A model generated the notes under the pieces. That model saw nothing but the letters and a program-made list of their open reading frames with translations. It made no database searches and was not told where the DNA came from. The position numbers and the translations under genes are program-made. Below, piece after piece: positions 7,652-15,970 of a stretch of DNA of 64,000 nt. Within the stretch, counting starts at the first letter, position 1. Each line of letters starts with the position of its first letter. The stretch comes from Planktothrix paucivesiculata PCC 9631 (GTDB lineage: Bacteria; Cyanobacteriota; Cyanobacteriia; Cyanobacteriales; Microcoleaceae), in the NCBI RefSeq assembly GCF_900009265.2, contig NZ_LR734992.1:57320-121319 (forward strand). Reading direction: 5' to 3'.

Positions 7652-9550
7652 ATGAGCAGAAGATTATTATTAAAATCGGGGCAATTTGGGCTGGCGACTT
7701 TCAGTTTAACGTTATTCCTGTCAACGGGTTTCCATCAATCCCAATTAACCGCGACCCAAACCAATATTGATGCAACCGAACTGCCTACTCGAATTTTAGA
7801 AATCCCTAGTGTTAATCAACAAGGAAACCCCACTTTCACTCATGCCCTTGTCCCTGATTGGACACAAATTTCTTTTTCCCAAATGCCCCCTATTAGTCAA
7901 TCCGGTTCTAATCAACCTAAAGGACAAGAAACTGAACTTAATCGAACCTGGACAACAGGACAAACACCCGATCAATTTCTAACATTAGGAGATATTAGCC
8001 CAGCATTAAAACCAGAACTTTTATCAGTGGGTTTTATTGCACAGCAAACGGGACTAAATTTAGAGCAGGTTGCTTTAAGTGCTTTCCCCCTAATAGGTCA
8101 ACAAACTTTAAACCAACTGATTGAAGCAATTCCCCTTTTAGCTCAATTCAAAGTTGAAGAGATTGCGCCAGTAGCAGACCTACTCACCACCCAAGCTGCT
8201 AATCTTAATTGGAGGAATCAAACCTTAACTCAGGTGCTCAGTAGCAACCCCCAGCTTGGAGAATTAAAACTCGGACAAATTGATTTGTCCTCCTATTCAA
8301 TGTCTTCTCTTCCTAACTTAGAAAGTACACAACTCGGTGCATTGTCAGGATGGCAAACTACTCAAATTCAAGATGTACCAGGACTGAACACCTTACCCCT
8401 ATCTGATTTTCCTAATTCTGTGACTGAATTCGGTGATTTAGTGATGCGAATTGATACCATTTATGGCCCCGCAGAAGGACGACGAACTAACACAATTTCG
8501 GGTTCTGATGTTGAAGGGTTTTCTGTTAATTGTCAGGGGAGTCAATGCGCTTACATCGAACTGGATGATTTAGAAAATATCGGTCGCAGTGCGCGGGGTT
8601 CCTTGGAAGGGAAACAATGGATGAGTGGGAAATACCAAGAAGTTGAGGGCGGTTGGGGTTGTCTTCAGGGAATCAACGGAGGTAAGGAACCCACAGGTAG
8701 ATTACCTTTTGGTAGTGCTTTTAAAGTTGTTGTGATGGAACCTGACGAACAAACCGACACCGTATCAACAGCTTTATTCTTTCGGTTCTGTTCTCCCTGT
8801 GGTTGCTCTCCGTATTTTATTGGGCCCGTTCCCTTCTTCACCTATCGAGTTAATTCTCCCATTTTTGTTGGAGTGTTAGAACCCTCGCCGCTTGGATTTT
8901 CCTCGATACCAACACAAGCAGATGTTTCAACAGAATCTTCTGTTATGTCCCCAAAAAGTTTGCTTTCTCCACGTTCTCGTCAGACTCAATCAAAGTTAAC
9001 TTATGGACAGGTGCAAGGCGTTAATATTGAAGTGTTGTCTGAAGCGATCGCGAGTTTAGAAAGCAGCAATTTAGACTTAGCCATTGGCCCTTATGTTTGT
9101 GCAGATAACAATCGCAATTGTGGTAGGGCTTTAGGCAAATATCAATTAATGAGTTACAACGAATATGCAAGCGGTATGATTGCCTCAAAACCTGGAGGAG
9201 AAACATTTTTAGCCCAACTTGCTAAGGGATATCAACCCACAGAAACAGAACTATTTCAATATTTTCCCCCGGCGGATCAAGAGGCGGTATTTGTCCAAAG
9301 TCTCATTGATAAACTTAACGCCACCGTTGCAGAAATTGACCCAACAACAGGGCAATTGTTTGAGGGTGAACGCTTAATTGAACGAGTCGCTCAAAAACAC
9401 TTTGGCGGCGATTCTTCTCAGGTTGATGGTCAAGCCACAGATGCTTTTGGTCGGTTGACCTTAAAAAGTTATGGTCTTGATGTTTTAGGACGTTATCAAG
9501 TTAATGGTGGAACCGTTATTAGTACCAATACCAGCTTGAATAGCCAGTGA
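7652..9550 (+). CDS. Exported protein with lytic transglycosylase-like C-terminal domain (VirB1-like)
   Basis: A 632-aa protein with an N-terminal signal sequence (RRLLLKSGQFGLATFSLTLFL). A long middle part of leucine-rich, weakly repetitive text (LNQLIEAIPLLAQF, TTQAANL, LSDFPN) is followed by a Cys-containing domain (CSPCGCSPY). The last 200 residues resemble a transglycosylase fold: AIASLESSNLD with the candidate catalytic Glu, then GRALGKYQLM, the family's GxxQ(I/L)M-like block. It is followed 26 bp later by a lipoprotein gene and then by VirD4 further along. It probably opens peptidoglycan for the secretion channel. The domain call is by eye. Confidence 0.6.
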   Translation: MSRRLLLKSGQFGLATFSLTLFLSTGFHQSQLTATQTNIDATELPTRILEIPSVNQQGNPTFTHALVPDWTQISFSQMPPISQSGSNQPKGQETELNRTWTTGQTPDQFLTLGDISPALKPELLSVGFIAQQTGLNLEQVALSAFPLIGQQTLNQLIEAIPLLAQFKVEEIAPVADLLTTQAANLNWRNQTLTQVLSSNPQLGELKLGQIDLSSYSMSSLPNLESTQLGALSGWQTTQIQDVPGLNTLPLSDFPNSVTEFGDLVMRIDTIYGPAEGRRTNTISGSDVEGFSVNCQGSQCAYIELDDLENIGRSARGSLEGKQWMSGKYQEVEGGWGCLQGINGGKEPTGRLPFGSAFKVVVMEPDEQTDTVSTALFFRFCSPCGCSPYFIGPVPFFTYRVNSPIFVGVLEPSPLGFSSIPTQADVSTESSVMSPKSLLSPRSRQTQSKLTYGQVQGVNIEVLSEAIASLESSNLDLAIGPYVCADNNRNCGRALGKYQLMSYNEYASGMIASKPGGETFLAQLAKGYQPTETELFQYFPPADQEAVFVQSLIDKLNATVAEIDPTTGQLFEGERLIERVAQKHFGGDSSQVDGQATDAFGRLTLKSYGLDVLGRYQVNGGTVISTNTSLNSQ

Positions 9551-9575
9551 TTAACCCGTTAAGGAGGCTAAATAA

Positions 9576-10265
9576 ATGTTACTAAGAAACAGACAGAAAC
9601 CCAAAATTATTGTTTCTAATCATTCGATTAATGCTCGATTAAGCCCAAAAGTTTTTGTATTACCTAATCGAGCTTTAATACCTGTGTATAAACCTCAAAA
9701 CATAGAACCTAAACCGCCTCGTTCTTTTTTATGGGTAGGAAGATGGTTTCGGTTTGGAGTGGCGTTATTTCTGTTCTTATCAATGCTATTAGGAACAAGC
9801 GGTTGTAGTTCAAACCCGACATCAGTATCTTGGTTAAAAGCCACTGAACTTGTTCCAGTTGATTTAGTCAAAAGAGTGATTACTGAAAATTCTCAACTCA
9901 ATCCTCAAGAAGTTTTATCCAGTGTAAACGCTTTTACCATTAAAGGAAAAGCAGGTCAATTAACTGTTTTTAACTTCAATCATCAAGGACTATGTGGAAA
10001 AGCCAAGTGTTTATATGTAGGTTATCTAATTTCTAAAAATACTACCCCTGTTCCTGTATTGACAACCTATCTAAACCCTAACTTACCTCCCCAAACTCCA
10101 TTATTTAAAATCGTGAGTGATCCTTCCCTCTCCTCTGATTTACCTTGCTTACAAATACAGCAATCGATTGGAAAGAGTATGCGACAGAGTAAATGGTGTT
10201 TTAATAATCATCAATACCAAATTGTACAAACTTCTGTGATTGAATCTACTGATAAACAAAAGTAA
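9576..10265 (+). CDS. Putative lipoprotein of the secretion system
   Basis: A 229-aa protein preceded by a strong ribosome binding site (AAGGAGG). About 60 cytoplasmic residues rich in Arg, Lys and Pro lead to a hydrophobic stretch (FGVALFLFLSMLLGTSGCSS) ending in a lipobox-like LGTSGC. If cleaved there, the Cys at about residue 77 would be lipidated, although the long N-terminal extension is unusual; the protein might instead stay as a single-pass inner-membrane protein. The exported part has an antiparallel-strand look and two Cys. It sits in one operon with the VirB1-like gene and may play a VirB7-type or accessory role. No family recognised. Confidence 0.55.
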   Translation: MLLRNRQKPKIIVSNHSINARLSPKVFVLPNRALIPVYKPQNIEPKPPRSFLWVGRWFRFGVALFLFLSMLLGTSGCSSNPTSVSWLKATELVPVDLVKRVITENSQLNPQEVLSSVNAFTIKGKAGQLTVFNFNHQGLCGKAKCLYVGYLISKNTTPVPVLTTYLNPNLPPQTPLFKIVSDPSLSSDLPCLQIQQSIGKSMRQSKWCFNNHQYQIVQTSVIESTDKQK

Positions 10266-10270
10266 AGAAA

Positions 10271-10305
10271 AAAATCCCCTCATCCTAATGGAAAAAGGGA
10301 ATTTT
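10271..10305. terminator. Bidirectional terminator-like hairpin
   Basis: The stem AAAATCCCCT / AGGGAATTTT has one mismatch and encloses a loop of about 15 nt. It is flanked by A-rich and T-rich runs on opposite sides. It separates the converging genes that end at 10265 (plus) and 10329 (minus), where a two-way terminator is expected. Confidence 0.6.
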
Positions 10306-10328
10306 ATAGGAAATAATTGGAGAGATCT

Positions 10329-11339
10329 TTATTCATCCAGATCTTGATCAAATTCATCTAAATCTAAATCTTCATCAAACTCATCATCATCTTCAACAAC
10401 AGATGCAATAATTTTACGAGGAGGTTTAGAGGAAGCGATTGCTTTTTTCCCATCTTCTTCCTCAGAGAAAGAAGGAGGAAGAACTTGAATTTGAGGTTCA
10501 GATGTTCCAGGTATTGCAGGTGTTTCTGTAAACCCTAAAATGGTATCATGCAGACCCCAAATTGACTTTTTCTGCTGAGTTTTTCCTAGATAGAGCGAAG
10601 GAAAATTGTTAACCGTCGGTTTAATATAGCTAACGGTTTTACAGCAGTAGCTTTTATTAGAACCTTCACCTTCCTTGACACCTTTGAATTGCACATCAAG
10701 AATACCCAAACTGCGCCATTTATCGTTTTTGCTACTAAAAGGAATTTGTAAGTAGTCAGAAAATGCTTTCTCCAGTAAGCGATAAAATTCTTCTCGAACC
10801 GCCTTAAAACTCCACAATGCAACATTCTTAAACCTAACCACAATCGGAGTATTGTGTAAAGGACGGTTCATTTCATCTAAAAAAATGAGCGCGTGTTCAC
10901 TAACAACATCCATTATCTTTTTATTCAGTTGACTTTTGTATTCTTCATACAAGCCAACAACACTACCTCCCAAATCAGGAATATCGTTTTTATAACGAAT
11001 GTATTCAGGAATAAATGCTAATACACAAAAGCGACATTTAGACAGTAATAAACCCGTTACATCTTCTGTTAAACTAATGGTTGTCATTTCCTCATCGGTT
11101 GGGAAAACTAACCAATTCGCTTTTTCTAATTGATCTTCGGGAATCAAAATACCCGCAACTTGTTCATTAACAACAATCCCATAGGGAAGAATGGGTCGTC
11201 TAACAAAATTGTAACGGGATTCTAAAAGTTCTGAGTCAATTTCAAAATTCAGGTTTTCGGGCTGTAAAGAAGTTTGATCTTCAGCCCTTTTTAGATTCGT
11301 AGAGCTTTTAGCTCTGACTTTACCATTCGTCTTAACCAT
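10329..11339 (-). CDS. Conserved plasmid protein with acidic C-terminal tail
   Basis: A 336-aa protein with a folded region (about residues 35-250) and a Cys-containing stretch (LLSKCRFCVLAF), followed by a linker and a strongly acidic tail (DDDEFDEDLDLDEFDQDLDE). Acidic tails of this kind are typical of single-stranded DNA-binding proteins of phages and bacteria, where they recruit replication partners; that role here is inference. From memory it resembles the cyanobacterial family labelled DUF5895, which I cannot check. A hairpin with CCGCC/GGCGG arms lies about 20 nt upstream of the start at 11361-11377, and no Shine-Dalgarno sequence is visible. Confidence 0.6.
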   Translation of the reverse strand: MVKTNGKVRAKSSTNLKRAEDQTSLQPENLNFEIDSELLESRYNFVRRPILPYGIVVNEQVAGILIPEDQLEKANWLVFPTDEEMTTISLTEDVTGLLLSKCRFCVLAFIPEYIRYKNDIPDLGGSVVGLYEEYKSQLNKKIMDVVSEHALIFLDEMNRPLHNTPIVVRFKNVALWSFKAVREEFYRLLEKAFSDYLQIPFSSKNDKWRSLGILDVQFKGVKEGEGSNKSYCCKTVSYIKPTVNNFPSLYLGKTQQKKSIWGLHDTILGFTETPAIPGTSEPQIQVLPPSFSEEEDGKKAIASSKPPRKIIASVVEDDDEFDEDLDLDEFDQDLDE

Positions 11340-11384
11340 TTAAAAACAGAGATAAATTTTCCGCCCTTACAAGGCGGTAGCCTC

Positions 11385-11426
11385 CCCTTAACAGTTATCA
11401 GTTAACAGTTAACAGTTGGGAGTTAT
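11385..11426. repeat. Short tandem heptamer-type repeat (AACAGTT/ATCAGTT)
   Basis: The words AACAGTTATCAGTTAACAGT recur in tandem between a divergent gene pair. A related run (ATCAGTT repeats) occurs at 55797-55821. This looks like the short tandemly repeated repetitive sequences common in filamentous cyanobacteria. Confidence 0.45.
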
Positions 11427-11547
11427 CAAGCAATTATTTTAATTCATTCTTGAGGTGTAATTCTAATTTTAATTTAATCTGTCTTGGGTTTGAATAGTGA
11501 ATTGCTTTTAATTCAGTAAATTAAGGATAATTTATTGGAGTTGTAAT

Positions 11548-13449
11548 ATGAATAATTTTAATCCGATTTTGGCTCAGACTTCTCAAAAAACAGAACAACC
11601 CCTTCCTTTATTTTCATTAGATTTTAAAGGATTGTTTCAAGAGTATAATAACCCAGAAGGATATTTAACCCTAGGGATGTTTATTGTTCTACTGGTAGCC
11701 TCTCGATTTATAGGCGGGAGTCGAGGAAAAATTACCACCGGAAAACAATGTGGAACCCTGGAAAAAGTAGGTGCAACTCGGTTAGCACTTCAACAAATTA
11801 AAGAGAATAAACATAATAAAGTAACGTTGTGGTGTGGGAGTCCTCGCTATTGGTGGCGGGGATTAAAATTAAGAGGTTTTGTAGCAACTTTTCAAACGGC
11901 TTTAGGCGCCAGTCCAACGGTTTGGTTACCCCATGCAGAACGCTCAATTTTAGTGATTGGAGCGCCGGGATCTGGTAAAACATTTTCAACGATTGATCGA
12001 GCAATTGAAAGTGCAATGGTGCAAGGATTTCCTATTCTTCTTTACGATAAAAAAGGAGATCAACTTAAACTTCATGCTCCTTTAGCTGCTCGTTACGGTT
12101 ATAAAGTTTGGGTGTTTGCACCTGGGGAAGCTTATTCTGGTGTAATTAATCCCCTCGATTTTATGAAATCTCCTCAAGATTCGGTAATGGCGGGAGAAAT
12201 TGGTCAAGTTATTAATCGAAATGCAAGTTCTAATCAAGGAAAAAGTGATGAATTTTTCTCAAAAGCTGGAGATTTATTAGCTAAAGCTTTACTGCAATTA
12301 GTGAAAGGGTCAAAGTATCCTGATATGGCAATGTTGTATGCAATTTTGAGGTTGCCGAATTTAGTAAAACGGCTTGATTATGCGATTCAATCTCGGCAAA
12401 TTGATGAGTGGGTAGCCACGAGTTTTAATCAATTTTTGAGTGCAAAAGATGCTGAAAAAACCATCTCAGGAATTCTAACAACCGCAGCCGGAACGTTTAG
12501 TAATTTTATTCAAGCTGATTTACTGCGAGCTTTTTTGGGGAAATCGGATATTCCGACTCGGTTTGAAGGTCGTCAAATGATAGTTTTTAAACTTGATGAT
12601 GAGCGACGCTCTGTTGTTGGGCCTTTGTTGGCGGCGGCTATTCACTTGTTGGTGGTTTCTAATTTAAGTCGTCCTCGAAAAGATCCGTTGATTATTTCAT
12701 TAGATGAATTTCCATCGATTCGATTAGAACGGATGCCACAATGGATTAATGAATATCGTTCTAATGGAGCTTGTTTTCTGTTAGGAATTCAAAGTTTGGA
12801 ACAACTTTATGAAGGGTATGGGGAGAAAATGGGAGCCGCGATCGCTTCTGCGTGCAGCACCCACATTCTATTTAACCCTGGAAATACGGACACGGCAAAA
12901 AAATATTCAGAGCGTTATGGTGATCAAGAAATTTTGATCAAAAGTAAGTCTACCAGTCGCTCTTTTGGCGGTCAATCTGCCAGTAATCGCTCGATTAGTT
13001 GGAACGAATCTCTGCAAAAAATGCCTTTATTTTCCATTGACGAAATTTTGCGATTTCCCCAAGGACGATGTGTGATTACCAATCCCGGTTACAGTTCCGG
13101 TGGCGAAGGGTCGATTCCTTACGCACTGACAATCCCCATTCCTAAAGCGGATTTGAAGCGCAAAGATGAAAGTGAGGCGCTGTGGGATGAACAAGTTAGA
13201 CCCCGTTTGGAAAGTCGGGTTAAACTGACTAATCTGGAGGGACTTACCGCCGCATTATACGAGCGTATTGAGGAGGCTGAACGGATGTTACCGTTACCTG
13301 ATCCTGGGGGAAATGTTCCCCCGCAATCGCCAGACGCATCGAGGACGACCAGTAAGTATGGTTCAGATCCTTTAGATGCGATCGCTCATCAGACAGGACG
13401 TTCCAAACGAGTTTTTTCTACTGGAGGGATTGGGAAACGAGAAGAGTGA
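11548..13449 (+). CDS. VirD4/TraD-family type IV coupling protein
   Basis: A 633-aa coupling ATPase of a type IV secretion or conjugation system. One membrane segment lies at about residues 38-55 (YLTLGMFIVLLVASRFI). The motor domain has Walker A GAPGSGKT at 138-145, LLYDKKGD, and Walker B LIISLDEFPSI near 390. FLLGIQSLEQLYEGYG is the conserved Q-containing segment of the VirD4 C-terminal motor. A GGAG box precedes the start. It would bring the DNA-protein substrate to the VirB channel encoded at 27-36 kb. It is encoded alone here and is followed 7 bp after its stop by the second flavour of the TGGAAAATTTTCCA palindrome. Confidence 0.92.
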   Translation: MNNFNPILAQTSQKTEQPLPLFSLDFKGLFQEYNNPEGYLTLGMFIVLLVASRFIGGSRGKITTGKQCGTLEKVGATRLALQQIKENKHNKVTLWCGSPRYWWRGLKLRGFVATFQTALGASPTVWLPHAERSILVIGAPGSGKTFSTIDRAIESAMVQGFPILLYDKKGDQLKLHAPLAARYGYKVWVFAPGEAYSGVINPLDFMKSPQDSVMAGEIGQVINRNASSNQGKSDEFFSKAGDLLAKALLQLVKGSKYPDMAMLYAILRLPNLVKRLDYAIQSRQIDEWVATSFNQFLSAKDAEKTISGILTTAAGTFSNFIQADLLRAFLGKSDIPTRFEGRQMIVFKLDDERRSVVGPLLAAAIHLLVVSNLSRPRKDPLIISLDEFPSIRLERMPQWINEYRSNGACFLLGIQSLEQLYEGYGEKMGAAIASACSTHILFNPGNTDTAKKYSERYGDQEILIKSKSTSRSFGGQSASNRSISWNESLQKMPLFSIDEILRFPQGRCVITNPGYSSGGEGSIPYALTIPIPKADLKRKDESEALWDEQVRPRLESRVKLTNLEGLTAALYERIEEAERMLPLPDPGGNVPPQSPDASRTTSKYGSDPLDAIAHQTGRSKRVFSTGGIGKREE

Positions 13450-13456
13450 TCCTTCA

Positions 13457-13478
13457 CCAATGGAAAATTTTCCATTGG
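13457..13478. promoter_or_regulatory. Palindrome TGGAAAATTTTCCA, flavour B
   Basis: A perfect 22-bp inverted repeat (core TGGAAAATTTTCCA, flanks CCAA/TTGG) just after the VirD4 stop codon. There is no T-run, so it is unlikely to be a terminator. The flank differs from the copies near ParB1 and matches those at 15300 and 39698. Confidence 0.55.
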
Positions 13479-13857
13479 AGTTCGGGATTAGTTAAGAGCA
13501 AGTTGACTGATAAAACATACAGGATTTGCCATCGTATAACTTAATCGCACTCCTAGCTTAACTTCCCACAAGGCTCGTTTCTTTCTCCACCACTAAATTT
13601 GGGGTTAGAGGTCTAAAAGTACCTTCCACTAATCGCGCGCCTTTTTTCTAAGATTAAATATTTTCCGAGGAAAAAAGAGACGAAATTATCACCCGTTCAG
13701 GGATTAGGCGATCACAATTTTTTGCGACTGGGGGGGTACTTTACCCAGCCTTCCATGAAGCCTGGCAGATGTTATCTAATCATGGCAGTGACAGTTTTTA
13801 CCAAAATTGATAAGCTAGTATAAATAGTTACTGATTAACAACTAAGGGATTTGCTCA
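13479..13857. other. Intergenic region of about 380 bp
   Basis: No convincing gene. It contains a potential stem (CTGGG ... CCCAG around 13728-13760) and a G-run. Its right end (TATAAATAGTTACTG near 13819) may hold the promoter of the gene at 13858. Otherwise I see nothing specific. Confidence 0.4.
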
Positions 13858-14286
13858 ATGAACGCAAAGTCGTTGTCGAAAATAGAGATTGCTGAGATTC
13901 GCTCTAAATTTGAAGATTCTTCTGAAATTATAGAGGAATATTCAGAGGCACTGTCTGCTATCGATGTGGTTGAAAGTTTTCAGGGAGACATAGTAGCTGC
14001 TGCTGAGGAGATTGCAGAGCAGATTGGCTTGGACACTGAATCACTCTTAGCTTGGCTGGATGAGAAATGTCGAGAACTTATTTTTGTAAACCCTTATGGT
14101 AAGTGCCTAGTGCCTTTTATTTTCCAATGGTCTGTAAAACAAGTTCTAGTACAGTTTCACATGGAAGATTCGTCAGCTGATTTGGTTTCAGGACTACTTG
14201 CGATTTGTGTTGCAGTAGAGTTGGATAAATACTCTAACCTCTATACTGCTGAGTCTTATGGTTTGGTTAAGCAAACTATCGAATAG
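13858..14286 (+). CDS. Hypothetical acidic helical protein
   Basis: An unrecognised 142-aa soluble protein, strongly acidic in its first half (SKFEDSSEIIEEYSEALSAIDVVESF) and predicted mainly helical. The segment EIAEQIGLDTESLLAWLDEKCRELI is helix-turn-helix-like in rhythm but not a confident HTH. There is no membrane or export signal. It stands alone on the plus strand between VirD4 and the second ParB gene and is followed by a GC-rich hairpin. Confidence 0.55.
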   Translation: MNAKSLSKIEIAEIRSKFEDSSEIIEEYSEALSAIDVVESFQGDIVAAAEEIAEQIGLDTESLLAWLDEKCRELIFVNPYGKCLVPFIFQWSVKQVLVQFHMEDSSADLVSGLLAICVAVELDKYSNLYTAESYGLVKQTIE

Positions 14287-14318
14287 TTTATTATAGAAGA
14301 ATTAGTTTAGTAGAATCT

Positions 14319-14362
14319 CCTCCCCAACTCCCTCTCCGTTGCGAGGGAAGGGGTTAGGGGAT
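14319..14362. repeat. GC-rich hairpin repeat (CCCC..CCCTC/GAGGG..GGGG)
   Basis: The arms CCCCAACTCCCTC and GAGGGAAGGGG can pair over a loop of about 7 nt. This is a common dispersed palindromic repeat of cyanobacterial genomes and may also terminate the gene at 13858. The rest of the gap up to 14501 is AT-rich and holds nothing recognisable. Confidence 0.5.
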
Positions 14363-14501
14363 TTGGGTATTTGTAAACTTTTTCACCGAGACAATCGAAT
14401 TTAATTACAGATATTGTAGGGTGGATGAAAGAAAAAATGAAAGAAAAAATGATAGAACAATAGGGATAGTATATTATTGCATAACTTAGCTTATTCTATA
14501 T

Positions 14502-15779
14502 CTAAAACGCTTGTTCAATAGCTCGATGCGCTAGTTCAATTTGTTCGACCGCATCAAGATAAGTTAAAGTGGCTGCATCCCAGGATAACCGTTTTTGCAT
14601 TCGGTTTAAGATCATTTTTCCAAACTCATGGACAGTATCAAAGCGTTGCAATCTGAGAATTCGCTCTGCAACTTGGCAAAAATCTGGCTGGGGATTTTCA
14701 ATCACTTCAACATCGGATAAAAGTAGCGATAAAATCTCGCTTCCCATATCAACCTTGACGGTGATTCCTACGGCCGTAATTCGACCCCAAAATCCATTCC
14801 ATTTCCGTTGAGGAATTCTCTCTTTGGGTACTAAAGGAATTTTAATGATCACCCAAGTTCCAATGGCGGGAGTAAATTCTTGTTGAGTTGTTTTAATATC
14901 ATCTGGTTCGTCTGTTAGGGATTGATTTTCTGCGGAAGTTGGAGATTGTGAATCGGGTTCTGCCTTCATATCAATGGGGTTAAAAATTGTCTGCGCTTTG
15001 AGCAAAATTTTAGCTTGTTTGGGCGTTTTTGCTGCACCTGTGGCGATCGCATCAAGAATCATTTTCCGTTTCTCCTCTGGTATCTTCGCCAACTGATACC
15101 CCGCATCAATACTTTGCTGATTCATCATCTCCAGCCAAACCTCTGCCAGTTTAGGTTCATCTATATGGAGGAGATCCGCCGCTTGAATCGCTACACGCCC
15201 TTTTCGGTAAGTCCGACCACAACCTAACCCAACAATCGCTGCCACAATATTCTCAGTCAATTGCATTTGTTTTCCATTCAAATTCAGATTAAACCTCGCC
15301 AATGGAAAATTTTCCATTGAAGGGTGTTGAGGGTTCTGGGATGAAACTGTAATTTCTGAGTCGGAAGTGCGTGGCGTAGTTTGAAAAGCGTAACAATTTC
15401 TGAGTTTGCGGGCGAGGGGTTCTACAATCATGCCTTCTCGAATTTTCTGCACCGTTGTCTGTTGTCGCTGACGGTTTTCTGCAATCAAGACAAATAGTTC
15501 CTCGTCCTCGCTTTCAAAGTGACAGACTTGAACCGGAGCTTTTTCCCACCCCAATGCAAGCAAGGTTCGCCAACGCCGATGACCGCTAATAATTGTCCCA
15601 TCGGTTTTGATTAGTAGAGGACGAACATAACCTTTGAGGGCGATCGCCTCCATCAAGTCCGTCAGATTCTCGTTGCGACCGTAAATCGCCTCATTGCGAG
15701 GATGGGGTTTGAGGTGATTAAGCGGAACGTACTCAATCACATCAAAGCTTTTCAGCGATTGCGTTTGGCTTGTATTCAT
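14502..15779 (-). CDS. ParB/Spo0J-like partition or KorB-like regulator (ParB2)
   Basis: A 425-aa paralogue of the ParB1 protein. The N-terminal domain has LKPHPRNEAIYGR and SGHRRWRTLLALGW, the nucleotide-binding core. The central part has IVGLGCGRTYRKG and TGAAKTPKQAKILL, matching the putative HTH region of ParB1. The C-terminal domain (WNGFWGRI, VDMGSEILSLL) is again shared. An insertion of about 40 residues after residue 125 contains the flavour-B palindrome within its coding sequence (SMENFPLA). The gene is divergent from the intron-interrupted RHH gene. No ParA is encoded nearby. It could act in partition or, like KorB of RK2, as a global plasmid regulator. Confidence 0.83.
   Translation of the reverse strand: MNTSQTQSLKSFDVIEYVPLNHLKPHPRNEAIYGRNENLTDLMEAIALKGYVRPLLIKTDGTIISGHRRWRTLLALGWEKAPVQVCHFESEDEELFVLIAENRQRQQTTVQKIREGMIVEPLARKLRNCYAFQTTPRTSDSEITVSSQNPQHPSMENFPLARFNLNLNGKQMQLTENIVAAIVGLGCGRTYRKGRVAIQAADLLHIDEPKLAEVWLEMMNQQSIDAGYQLAKIPEEKRKMILDAIATGAAKTPKQAKILLKAQTIFNPIDMKAEPDSQSPTSAENQSLTDEPDDIKTTQQEFTPAIGTWVIIKIPLVPKERIPQRKWNGFWGRITAVGITVKVDMGSEILSLLLSDVEVIENPQPDFCQVAERILRLQRFDTVHEFGKMILNRMQKRLSWDAATLTYLDAVEQIELAHRAIEQAF
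15300..15319. promoter_or_regulatory. Palindrome TGGAAAATTTTCCA inside parB2, flavour B
   Basis: A perfect 20-bp inverted repeat (flanks CAA/TTG) lying within the ParB2 coding sequence. Intragenic parS sites within or near parB genes are well known in bacteria, so its position supports a partition-site reading. ParB1 lacks the matching inserted segment. Confidence 0.55.
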
Positions 15780-15970
15780 GATATCGCCCTGACGTTTATC
15801 TGGGGATTGAGCTTGCTGCCAGTATCTCCTTAAGATAGCATAATCATCATACGTTTCATAAAGATCATACTTTTAGGCAATATTAGGGTGAGCGTTACGG
15901 GTAGAGCCATGGCGCGTCTGTACAGGAAATGTCGCGAAAATGCCTCAGAAAGTGCAATATAGTAACAGAG

